DNA of 14,282 bases. Source: Tannerella sp. (lineage in GTDB: Bacteria > Bacteroidota > Bacteroidia > Bacteroidales > Tannerellaceae). The stretch covers positions 1 to 14,282 of the forward strand of contig JAIRXI010000317.1 of the NCBI GenBank assembly GCA_031268395.1, written 5' to 3'. A program made the translations under genes and the position numbers. Shown here in pieces: positions 7,537-14,278 of the stretch; the stretch's first letter is position 1; every line of letters starts with the position of its first letter. A model generated the notes under the pieces. It did no database searches, was not told the DNA's origin, and worked only from the letters and a program-made list of their open reading frames with translations.

Positions 7537-8939
7537 AACTTGTTCTGTAATGGATGATTCATGCCGGGACGGCTCAGTTCCCGTTCCAGTTCTTCGAGGC
7601 TTTTCCCGCCGGTTTCGGGCAGGCGGAGAAGGACAAAGACGTAGCCGGCCAGGCAGATGGCGCCGTAGATCCAGAAGGTGCCCGCGGCCTTGAGCCAGTC
7701 GTTCAGCAGGGGGAAGGAATAGGTCAGCAGGAAACAGGCCGCCCAGAGGAAAAACGTGGATACGGCCATGGCCGCGCCGCGGATGCGGACGGGGAAGATT
7801 TCCGACAGCACCACCCAGACCACCGGCGCCAGCGACATGGCGTAGGCGGCGATGGCCAGCACGGCGAGCAGAAGCATCGGCCACCCGCTCACCCCCAGGA
7901 AATAGCAGGCGCCCAAGACGGCATAGATGGCCGCCAGCGCCAGCGAACCGCCCAGCATGAGCGAGCGGCGTCCCCAGCGGTCGACGGTATAGATGGCGAC
8001 AAAGGTGAAGACGACGTTGGTGACGCCCGTGACGACGATGTTCATCAGCACGTCCGAAACGGCATAGCCCGCGGCCGAGAATATTTCCTGCGCATAGTTA
8101 AAGATCACGTTAATGCCGCACCACTGCTGAAAGACCGCCAGGACAATGCCGATCACCAGGACGCTCCTCACGCCGGGATGCAGCAGCGCCCGCCAGTCAT
8201 TCCCGCCGCGGGCGGGCGGCAGCCGGCGGATCTCGCCGAGTTCCCCTTCGGCAAAGGTCGCACCGCCGATCCGCGCAAAGACCTTCCGCGCCGCCGCTTC
8301 CCGCCCGTTCACCGCCAGCCAGCGCGGGCTTTCCGGGATCACAAAGGCAAGGATAAAAAACAGCCCGGCCGGAACCAGTTCCGCCCAGAACATCCAGCGC
8401 CACGCCGTCCCGACAGCCACTTCCGTAATCGCCCCGTCCGCCGGCATAAACCGGAGGCCGATCATCCAGTTAGCCAGCTGAGCCGCCAGGATACCCAGCA
8501 CGATGGTCAGCTGGTTCAGCGACACAAACCGCCCGCGCACCCGAGCGGGCGAGACCTCGGCAATATAGACGGGCGAGATGTTGGAGGCAATCCCGATACC
8601 CAGTCCGCCGAGGATACGGTAGAAAATGAACCACGTGAAACCGTCTACCGCACCCGTCCCCCAGGCCGAGACGGTGAAGAAGATCGATGCCAGTATCAGC
8701 ATCTTTTTCCGTCCGTAGCGGTCGCTCCACACACCGGCCATCAGCGCGCCCGCCAGACAGCCCGTCACCGCGCTGCTCACCGCCCAGCCCCGCATCGCCG
8801 GCAACCCTTCAAGCCCGAAAAACGGCTCGTAAAAAATCTTGGCGCCGCCGATCACCACCCAGTCGTAGCCGAAGAGCAGCCCGCCCATGGCCGATACGAA
8901 CGTAATCAGCCACAAATAATACCTGTTTACTTTTTCCAT
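7533..8939 (-). CDS. MFS sugar porter (sugar:H+ symporter)
   Basis: A 468-residue inner-membrane transporter of the MFS sugar porter family with 12 predicted helices. Family signatures are in order: GGLLFGYDWVVIGG with Asp26 at the proton-coupling position, DRYGRKK after helix 2, PESPRWL near residue 200, QQWCGINVIFNYA near 270, DRWGRRS, and PETGGKSLEEL near the C-terminus. It keeps the paired Gln and the Asn of the XylE sugar site, but the XylE segment MSWGPV reads MSLAPV here and the AAQW segment reads FFLW, so the Trp and Gln that contact xylose are missing. The substrate is therefore probably a different sugar. The ATG at 8939 was chosen over the in-frame frame opening at 9011 because the family N-terminus begins here. 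It is followed by DUF5107 with a 4-base overlap and is divergent from xylB. Confidence 0.9.
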   Translation of the reverse strand: MEKVNRYYLWLITFVSAMGGLLFGYDWVVIGGAKIFYEPFFGLEGLPAMRGWAVSSAVTGCLAGALMAGVWSDRYGRKKMLILASIFFTVSAWGTGAVDGFTWFIFYRILGGLGIGIASNISPVYIAEVSPARVRGRFVSLNQLTIVLGILAAQLANWMIGLRFMPADGAITEVAVGTAWRWMFWAELVPAGLFFILAFVIPESPRWLAVNGREAAARKVFARIGGATFAEGELGEIRRLPPARGGNDWRALLHPGVRSVLVIGIVLAVFQQWCGINVIFNYAQEIFSAAGYAVSDVLMNIVVTGVTNVVFTFVAIYTVDRWGRRSLMLGGSLALAAIYAVLGACYFLGVSGWPMLLLAVLAIAAYAMSLAPVVWVVLSEIFPVRIRGAAMAVSTFFLWAACFLLTYSFPLLNDWLKAAGTFWIYGAICLAGYVFVLLRLPETGGKSLEELERELSRPGMNHPLQNKL

Positions 8940-8975
8940 AGAGAAATCATTTACTTTTTTCGCGTGCAAAGGAAA

Positions 8976-9005
8976 GGAAAATAATCGAATGGGAAAATGG
9001 ACAAA
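8976..9005 (-). promoter_or_regulatory. Weak candidate promoter for the sugar porter
   Basis: On the minus strand TTTG (9005-9002) is followed after 18 bases by TATTTTCC (8983-8976), a partial match to TAnnTTTG (the last two bases of the box differ). Transcription would begin about 30 bases before the porter ATG. Position is good, sequence match is poor. Confidence 0.3.
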
Positions 9006-9204
9006 AAACACAAAAGATGGACAATATTACAGTGCGGGGGCGGGAAAACGCCTTCCGTTCCGCAAAACCGCACCGCCGGAGAACACGTAACCCGTTAGGA
9101 ACCAGACCTTCATTCGACCCGCCGGGCCGGGACGGAATCATTCGCCCGAAATAGCGGGAAAATAAATGCCGGGGCTGTTTTCGTCCGTCCGGCGCCATTT
9201 CATC

Positions 9205-9256
9205 TCACCAGCCAGCGCCGACGCACGTCACCAGCCAGCGCCGACGCACGTCACCA
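9205..9256. repeat. 23-bp tandem repeat, about 2.3 copies
   Basis: The unit TCACCAGCCAGCGCCGACGC plus ACG is at 9205-9227, exactly repeated at 9228-9250, and a third partial copy (TCACCA) runs to 9256. The copies are identical, which points to a recent duplication or selection to keep them identical. Confidence 0.9.
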
Positions 9257-9353
9257 TTCTGCGCCGCTTCGCACGACCGGTGAGAAGTACCTGATGCCGT
9301 TATGATCGGGCGAATACCGGCGACCGCCAGCCGCTAAAAGCATGAAATCCCGT

Positions 9354-9386
9354 AAGCATCTGGCTTTTACTCACGCGTTGATGCTT
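9354..9386. promoter_or_regulatory. Inverted repeat AAGCATC/GATGCTT
   Basis: AAGCATC (9354-9360) and GATGCTT (9380-9386) are exact reverse complements separated by 19 bases, centre to centre 26 bases; a half copy AAGCAT is also at 9339-9344. It could be a paired regulator site or a small RNA hairpin upstream of the xylB promoter. Confidence 0.3.
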
Positions 9387-9388
9387 TG

Positions 9389-9398
9389 CAACCGGTTG
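9389..9398. promoter_or_regulatory. LacI-type palindrome, candidate operator
   Basis: CAACCGGTTG is a perfect 10-bp palindrome, extending imperfectly to TGCAACCGGTTGTA (9387-9400; one unmatched pair). A central CG flanked by AAC/GTT is the usual geometry of LacI/GalR-family operators. It lies about 60 bases upstream of the xylB -7 box. No LacI-type gene is in the window, so the binding protein is unidentified. Confidence 0.4.
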
Positions 9399-9458
9399 TA
9401 TTGTATATATTTAACGGACAGGGGCGAAAAAAAGCCGCCGTAAAAAGATTTTTATTTT

Positions 9459-9466
9459 TACATTTG
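9459..9466 (+). promoter_or_regulatory. -7 promoter box of xylBAE
   Basis: TACATTTG matches the Bacteroidetes -7 consensus TAnnTTTG exactly. No TTTG was found at the expected -33 position (the place is GC-rich), which suggests that an activator is needed. Transcription would start near 9472, giving a leader of about 84 bases before the xylB ATG. Confidence 0.5.
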
Positions 9467-9542
9467 CGGCCATAAACCGAAAGAATAAAGACAGGATACT
9501 GTGGGAAAAACATGTATTCATGGATCTGACAAAAAGAAAAAA

Positions 9543-9548
9543 GGGAGG
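9543..9548 (+). promoter_or_regulatory. Strong Shine-Dalgarno site of xylB
   Basis: GGGAGG sits 7 bases before the ATG at 9556. Such a clear site is uncommon in Bacteroidota and decides the xylB start in favour of 9556 over the in-frame ATG at 9520, which would place this purine-rich stretch within the coding region. Confidence 0.75.
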
Positions 9549-9555
9549 ATATAAG

Positions 9556-11055
9556 ATGTATTTATTAGGGTATGACGTGGGAAGTTCGTCGGTGAAAGCC
9601 TGCCTGGTAGACGCCGGATCGGGGAAAACGGTTGCACAGGACTATTTCCCCAAAATCGAAATGCCGATCGTTGCGGAAAAACCGGGATGGGCCGAACAGG
9701 ATCCCGGGTCGTGGTGGGCCAGCCTCAAACTGGCCACCGCGTCGGTATTGCAGCAGTCCGGCATTGCCGCCGGAGAAATCAGCGCAATCGGCATCTCGTG
9801 GCAAATGCACGGCCTGGTGCTGGTAGACAAAAACAGGCAGCCCCTGCGGCCGGCGATCATCTGGTGCGACAGCCGGGCCGTGCCTTACGGCGAAAAGGCC
9901 TTTGCCACCCTTGGACGCGAAAAGTGCCTCTCGCACCTGCTCAACTCGCCGGGCAATTTCACGGCGTCAAAGCTGGCCTGGGTAAAAGAAAACGAACCGT
10001 ACATCTATGAGCGGATCGACAAATTCATGTTGCCGGGCGACTATATCGGCATGAAACTGACCGGCGAAATAGCCGTAACGGTAGAAGGCCTGTCCGAAGG
10101 CATCTTCTGGGATTTCAGGGAAGACAGACTGTCGGACGACGTGCTGGACTGTTTCGGATTCGATCGAAGCCTTGTCCCCGGGATCACCCCCGTATTCGGC
10201 CTGCAGGGCCAGGTCTCGGCCGGCGCCGCCGCCGAACTGGGGCTCCGCGAAGGAACCCCCGTATGCTACCGCGCCGGCGACCAGCCGAACAACGCCCTCT
10301 CGCTGAACGTCTTCAATCCGGGCGAAATCGCCTCCACCGCCGGCACATCGGGCGTAGTCTACGGCATCCTGGGACAGGTCGGCTACGACCCGCAGTCGCG
10401 CGTAAACACCTTTGCCCACGTCAACCACACCGCCGAACAGCCCCGCCTGGGCGTCCTGCTCTGCATCAACGGAACAGGCATCCTCAATTCCTGGGTCAAA
10501 CGCAACCTCGTCCCGGAGGGCCTGTCCTACGACGACATGAACCGCCTGGCCGCACAATCGCCCGCCGGCAGCAGAGGCCTGTCCGTCATCCCCTTCGGAA
10601 ACGGTGCCGAGCGCATGTTGGGAAACCGGGACACCGGATGCTCCCTGCACGGGATCAATTTCAATATCCATAACCGGGCAGACCTCCTCCGCGCCGCCCA
10701 GGAAGGCATCGTCTTCTCGTTCCGGTACGGCATGGAAATCATGGCCGAAATGGGCATGGACATCCGCCTGATCCGCGCCGGCAATGCCAACATGTTCCTG
10801 AGTCCGCTCTTCCGCCAGGCCCTGGCCAGCACCAGCGGCGCAACCATCGAACTCTACGGCACGGACGGCGCCGCCGGCGCAGCCAGAGGCGCAGGCATCG
10901 GCGCAGGCATCTACGCCTCCGGCAGGGAAGCATTCGCCAGCCTCGAACGCCTGGCCGTCGTGGAACCGGAACCGGAAAACCGCGAACCGTATGAAGCAGC
11001 ATACCGTCGCTGGAAAGACGCTTTGGCGAAAGCCGTACAGGAACAGACCGCATGA
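9556..11055 (+). CDS. xylB: Xylulokinase
   Basis: ATP-dependent phosphorylation of D-xylulose to D-xylulose 5-phosphate, second step of xylose use, in the cytoplasm. The 499-residue length is usual for this FGGY-family kinase. The N-terminal phosphate-binding loop is YDVGSSSVKA with Asp7; the sugar-site words are WQMHG (82-86) and IIWCDSRA; the catalytic base is expected at Asp242 in RAGDQPNNA, followed by the glycine-rich TAGTSGVVYG of the ATP site. The C-terminal half keeps the second actin-like domain with NGAERMLG and a Gly/Ala-rich helix (AAGAARGAGIGAG). Start chosen at 9556 because of the Shine-Dalgarno site and because the N-terminus then begins with the first beta strand. It is the first gene of xylB-xylA-xylE. 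Intact and no anomaly seen. Confidence 0.95.
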   Translation: MYLLGYDVGSSSVKACLVDAGSGKTVAQDYFPKIEMPIVAEKPGWAEQDPGSWWASLKLATASVLQQSGIAAGEISAIGISWQMHGLVLVDKNRQPLRPAIIWCDSRAVPYGEKAFATLGREKCLSHLLNSPGNFTASKLAWVKENEPYIYERIDKFMLPGDYIGMKLTGEIAVTVEGLSEGIFWDFREDRLSDDVLDCFGFDRSLVPGITPVFGLQGQVSAGAAAELGLREGTPVCYRAGDQPNNALSLNVFNPGEIASTAGTSGVVYGILGQVGYDPQSRVNTFAHVNHTAEQPRLGVLLCINGTGILNSWVKRNLVPEGLSYDDMNRLAAQSPAGSRGLSVIPFGNGAERMLGNRDTGCSLHGINFNIHNRADLLRAAQEGIVFSFRYGMEIMAEMGMDIRLIRAGNANMFLSPLFRQALASTSGATIELYGTDGAAGAARGAGIGAGIYASGREAFASLERLAVVEPEPENREPYEAAYRRWKDALAKAVQEQTA

Positions 11056-11115
11056 CGCGCAAGGCAAACCGCAGACCGGTCACACAGACAAAACAGCGCG
11101 CGTATGACGCACCGC

Positions 11116-11144
11116 TTGACAACGTATCACAAAACGATTAAATA
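11116..11144 (+). promoter_or_regulatory. Possible internal promoter before xylA
   Basis: TTGACA (11116-11121), a 17-base spacer and TAAATA (11139-11144) resemble a classical sigma-70 promoter. Bacteroidetes use a different consensus, so this may be chance, but it lies in the 153-base gap between xylB and xylA at a suitable distance from xylA. Confidence 0.2.
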
Positions 11145-11150
11145 ACCGGC

Positions 11151-11190
11151 GTGCCTGAAGCTCCGCGCCCGTGCGCCCTGCACCAGGCAC
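11151..11190 (+). other. Hairpin in the leader of xylA
   Basis: GTGCCTG (11151-11157) pairs exactly with CAGGCAC (11184-11190), with flanking GG/CC that could extend it and a GC-rich 26-base loop that has a smaller GTGC/GCAC stem. It ends 18 bases before the xylA ATG, just upstream of an AT-rich stretch (ATTTTTATT) that probably serves for ribosome binding. It may stabilise the mRNA 5' to xylA or mark a processing site. Confidence 0.4.
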
Positions 11191-11208
11191 CCATAACACA
11201 TTTTTATT

Positions 11209-12537
11209 ATGACAATATTGACAGGAGACAAAGCATTTTTCCCCGGAATCGGGAAAATCAGTTATGAAGGAAAGGAAAGCAAGAATCCGTTAGCTTTCCG
11301 CTGGTATGATGAAAACCGGATCGTACGGGGCAAACCCATGAAGGACTGGTTTCGATTTTCAATGGCCTACTGGCACACCCTGTGCGCCGAAGGAAGCGAC
11401 CCGTTCGGGCCGGGCACAAAAAAGTTCCCCTGGAACAGTGCGCCGGACACCCTCAGCCGCGCCCGCTGCAAAATGGATGCCGCATTTGAGTTTATGACGA
11501 AAATCGGCATCCCGTTCTACTGCTTCCACGACGTAGATCTGGTGGACGAAGGCGGTTCGCTGACAGAATACGAAAGCAACCTGGCCCGCATCGTGGAGTA
11601 TGCGAAGGAAAAGCAAGCCGCTTCGGGCGTGAAACTGCTCTGGGGCACGGCCAACGTCTTCAGCAACCCGCGCTACATGAACGGCGCCGGCACCAATCCG
11701 GAATTTGCTTCCGTGGCATGGGCCGGGGCGCAGATCAAGAACGCCATCGACGCCACCATCGCGCTGGGCGGCGCCAACTACGTGTTCTGGGGCGGTCGCG
11801 AAGGCTACTTCAGCCTGCTGAACACCCACATGAAACGCGAAAAAGACCACCTGGCACAGTTGCTCACCATCGCCCGCGACTACGGGCGCAAACAGGGCTT
11901 TACGGGAACCTACCTGATAGAACCCAAGCCCATGGAACCAACCAAACACCAGTACGACGCGGATACGGAAACCGTCATCGGCTTCCTGCGCCACTACGGC
12001 CTGGACGGCGATTTCAAAGTCAATATCGAGGTCAACCATGCGACGCTGGCCGGCCATACCTTCGAACACGAACTGCAGGCCGCCGCCGACGCCGGTCTGC
12101 TCGGCTCCATCGACGCCAACCGCGGCGACTACCAGAACGGCTGGGATACCGACCAGTTCCCCGTCGACATCTACGAACTGACGCAGGCCATGCTGGTCAT
12201 TATCGAAGCCGGCGGCCTGGGCAGCGGCGGCACGAACTTCGACGCCAAGACCCGCCGCAGTTCGACCGACCTCGAAGACATCTTCATCGCGCACGTCTCC
12301 GGCATGGATACCTTCGCCCGCGCGCTGATAACGGCGGCTGACGTGCTTGAACAGTCGGACTACCGCCGGCTGCGCACCGCCCGTTACGCATCGTTCGATG
12401 CCGGCGAAGGCAAGGCGTTTGAAGAAGGCGGGCTGACGCTCGAAGACCTGCGCAACATCGCCGCCCGCGACGGCGAACCGAAGCAGGTCAGCGGCAAGCA
12501 GGAACTCTATGAAGCGATCGTCAACATGTATATCTGA
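11209..12537 (+). CDS. xylA: Xylose isomerase, class II
   Basis: Interconverts D-xylose and D-xylulose in the cytoplasm using two divalent metal ions. The 442-residue length and N-terminal extension are those of class II enzymes. All the catalytic and metal residues are visible: His107 and Asp110 in FHDVDL, Glu238 and Lys240 in [14 protein letters not shown], Glu274 and His277 in [12 protein letters not shown], Asp302 in SIDANRGD, Asp313 and Asp315 in GWDTDQFP, and Asp345 in NFDAKTRR. The ATG at 11209 gives the expected start ([17 protein letters not shown]). It follows xylB by 153 bases and precedes xylE by 87. The gap before it has a hairpin and a possible promoter, so it may be expressed partly by itself. 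Related enzymes from Bacteroidetes are well known; assignment is safe. Confidence 0.99.
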   Translation: MTILTGDKAFFPGIGKISYEGKESKNPLAFRWYDENRIVRGKPMKDWFRFSMAYWHTLCAEGSDPFGPGTKKFPWNSAPDTLSRARCKMDAAFEFMTKIGIPFYCFHDVDLVDEGGSLTEYESNLARIVEYAKEKQAASGVKLLWGTANVFSNPRYMNGAGTNPEFASVAWAGAQIKNAIDATIALGGANYVFWGGREGYFSLLNTHMKREKDHLAQLLTIARDYGRKQGFTGTYLIEPKPMEPTKHQYDADTETVIGFLRHYGLDGDFKVNIEVNHATLAGHTFEHELQAAADAGLLGSIDANRGDYQNGWDTDQFPVDIYELTQAMLVIIEAGGLGSGGTNFDAKTRRSSTDLEDIFIAHVSGMDTFARALITAADVLEQSDYRRLRTARYASFDAGEGKAFEEGGLTLEDLRNIAARDGEPKQVSGKQELYEAIVNMYI

Positions 12538-12557
12538 CAGCGCTTGCAGGCGAAAAC

Positions 12558-12595
12558 GCCGGGAGGACGGTCCCGCTTTCGGGACTGCCTCCGGC
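12558..12595 (+). other. Strong intercistronic hairpin, xylA-xylE
   Basis: The 18-base arm 12558-12575 (GCCGGGAGG...GTCCCG) and the 16-base arm 12580-12595 (CGGGAC...CCTCCGGC) pair through about 14-15 bases with small bulges around a CTTT loop. No T tract follows, so it is not an ordinary terminator. It begins 21 bases after the xylA stop and ends 29 bases before the xylE ATG. It probably protects the xylA 3' end or reduces read-through so that the transporter is made at lower level. Confidence 0.6.
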
Positions 12596-12624
12596 TGTTC
12601 GCCCGCCGGCCCTGACTTGCAGTT

Positions 12625-14178
12625 ATGGGAAAACAATCTACTTCTGTTTACGTACTGGGAATTACGCTGGTAGCAACCATCGGCGGGCTGCTGTTCGGCT
12701 ATGATACGGCGGTCATTTCCGGCACGGTCGAGTCGCTCCGCACCTTTTTTATCGAGCCTTACGGCCTGTCTCCCGACCGGGCAAACGCCCTCGAAGGCTT
12801 TGTGGTCAGCAGCGCGCTGATCGGCTGCATCATCGGCGCATCGTTCGCCGGCTGGGTGAGCCAGCGCTACGGACGCCGGACGACGCTTCTCTTTGCCGCC
12901 GTCCTGTTCCTGTTCTCCGCCATCGGTTCTGCCTGGCCGGAACTGTTTGTCGGCCTGCCCGGAAGCGGCGATCATACGTTCATGAACCTGTTCGTCGTCT
13001 ACCGCATTATCGGCGGCGTAGGCGTGGGGCTGGCATCCATGGTGTCGCCGATGTACATTGCCGAGATAGCGCCCGCGCAAAAACGCGGCAAACTGGTTTC
13101 GTGGAACCAGTTTGCCATTATCTTTGGGATGCTGCTCGTCTATTTCGTAAATTATACGATCGCCCTGCAGGGCAACCCCGACTGGCTGCACGCAGTCGGC
13201 TGGCGCTGGATGTTCGCCTCCGAAATCATTCCGGCATGTCTCTTCCTGCTGCTGCTGTTTTTCGTTCCGGAAACGCCGAGGTATCTTGTCATGCGGGGAC
13301 GGATGGAAGCCGCCTCCTCCATCCTCGAACGCCTGGCCGGCAAAAAGGAAGCGGAAAGCGAGATCGCCGCGATCCGGGAAAGCCTCGGAGAGAAAACGCC
13401 TTCGCTGCGTTCGTATTACCTGTTTATGGGGACGTGGCTGGCGCTGTTCCTCCTCGTCTACGGGGTACTGAAATGGCGCGGAAACACCAGTGCCCTGGAA
13501 ATCTCGCTGATATCCAGCTTCGTTGTTTCGCTTTTCCTGCCCGTCCGTTCCTATGGCATACGGATTATTCTGGTGGGCGTATTGTTGTCGGCGTTTCAGC
13601 AATTCGTCGGGATCAACGTGGTGCTGTACTATGCTCCCGAAATTTTCAAGACCATGGGAGCGCCGACCAGTGCGGCGCTGCTGCAACAGATCGTAGTCGG
13701 CGCAGTCAATCTGTCCTTCACCGTGCTGGCCATCCTGACCGTCGACAGGTTCGGGCGCAAGCCGCTGATGATCATCGGAGCGCTGATAATGGCCGCTTCC
13801 ATGCTGATACTGGGAACGACATTCTATGCCCGTTCGGTTGGCATCGGTTCGCTGCTTTGCATGTTGATCTATACGGCGGGATTTGCCATGTCGTGGGGGC
13901 CTGTGTGCTGGGTGTTGCTGGCGGAGATTTTCCCGAATCGCCTCCGGTCGGCGGTAATGAGCATTGCCGTTGCCGCTCAGTGGATCACCAATTTTCTTGT
14001 ATCGTGGACCTTCCCGATGCTGGACAGAAGCCAGTCCCTTACCGACACGTTCAATCACGGAATGGCCTACTGGATATACGGGTTGATGGGTATCCTCGCA
14101 GCCCTGTTTATCTGGAAGTTCGTCCCGGAAACGAAAGGAAAGACGCTGGAAGAGATGAACAGCCTCTGGCGAAAATAA
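12625..14178 (+). CDS. xylE: D-xylose:H+ symporter XylE
   Basis: Proton-coupled import of D-xylose across the inner membrane. The sequence follows E. coli XylE closely: GGLLFGYDTAVISGTVES with Phe24 and Asp27 at the same numbers, QRYGRR, YRIIGGVGVGLASM, LVSWNQFAIIFG, PETPRYL, QQFVGINVVLYYAPE (Gln325, Gln326, Asn331, Tyr335, Tyr336), DRFGRKPL, MSWGPVCW, AVAAQW and PETKGKTLEEM. All the residues I recall as xylose contacts are kept. It has 517 residues against 491 in E. coli; the excess is an insertion at about 258-307, in the loop between helices 6 and 7, with two hydrophobic stretches, while the C-terminal tail is shorter. The ATG at 12625 is supported by exact N-terminal alignment with XylE; no good Shine-Dalgarno site precedes it. 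Last gene of the operon. Confidence 0.96.
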   Translation: MGKQSTSVYVLGITLVATIGGLLFGYDTAVISGTVESLRTFFIEPYGLSPDRANALEGFVVSSALIGCIIGASFAGWVSQRYGRRTTLLFAAVLFLFSAIGSAWPELFVGLPGSGDHTFMNLFVVYRIIGGVGVGLASMVSPMYIAEIAPAQKRGKLVSWNQFAIIFGMLLVYFVNYTIALQGNPDWLHAVGWRWMFASEIIPACLFLLLLFFVPETPRYLVMRGRMEAASSILERLAGKKEAESEIAAIRESLGEKTPSLRSYYLFMGTWLALFLLVYGVLKWRGNTSALEISLISSFVVSLFLPVRSYGIRIILVGVLLSAFQQFVGINVVLYYAPEIFKTMGAPTSAALLQQIVVGAVNLSFTVLAILTVDRFGRKPLMIIGALIMAASMLILGTTFYARSVGIGSLLCMLIYTAGFAMSWGPVCWVLLAEIFPNRLRSAVMSIAVAAQWITNFLVSWTFPMLDRSQSLTDTFNHGMAYWIYGLMGILAALFIWKFVPETKGKTLEEMNSLWRK

Positions 14179-14246
14179 CCTCGGCAAACGAACGCGTTCC
14201 GAAAAGCCGGACGGGTGCATTTCAAATGGCCGTATCTTCGGCGCCC

Positions 14247-14278
14247 GGATAAAACATTTTATCCCTTTAGAGAAAGGG
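14247..14278 (+). terminator. Probable terminator of the xylBAE operon
   Basis: GGATAAAA (14247-14254) pairs exactly with TTTTATCC (14257-14264). Overlapping it by two bases, CCCTTT (14263-14268) pairs with AAAGGG (14273-14278) around AGAG, followed by TCTT at the window edge. The second stem may be the terminator proper, with its T tract cut off by the end of the window. It lies about 70-100 bases past the xylE stop. Confidence 0.5.

Larger units (their letters stand above)
8940..9555. other. Divergent control region, porter and xylBAE
   Basis: A 616-base gap between two divergent sugar operons, without a supported gene. It contains the -7 box for xylB (9459-9466), a weak candidate promoter for the porter (8976-9005), the 23-bp tandem repeat (9205-9256), a 7-bp inverted repeat (9354-9386) and a LacI-type palindrome (9389-9398). 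The first part, to about 9300, is GC-rich with several short repeated words; the part from 9400 to 9555 is AT-rich, as expected of a promoter and leader. Confidence 0.7.

Noticed and set aside
7537..7884. N-terminal extension of the DUF5107 frame by 116 codons
   Set aside because: It is out-of-frame reading of the porter 3' end, Arg/Pro-rich. The family-like start and ATGA overlap put the beginning at 7536.
7554..8984. 476-codon plus-strand frame opposite the sugar porter
   Set aside because: Antisense to a protein with every MFS signature; its own translation is full of His, Arg, Gln and Pro and has no domain.
9205..9256. CRISPR-like repeat
   Set aside because: The copies are directly adjacent with no spacers, only about two units and no cas genes; it is a simple tandem duplication.
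11359..14220. 953-codon open frame on the minus strand opposite xylA and xylE
   Set aside because: It lies antisense to two certain genes, crosses their intergenic gap, and its translation is rich in His, Gln, Arg and Gly without any domain. It results from the codon bias of the genes on the other strand.
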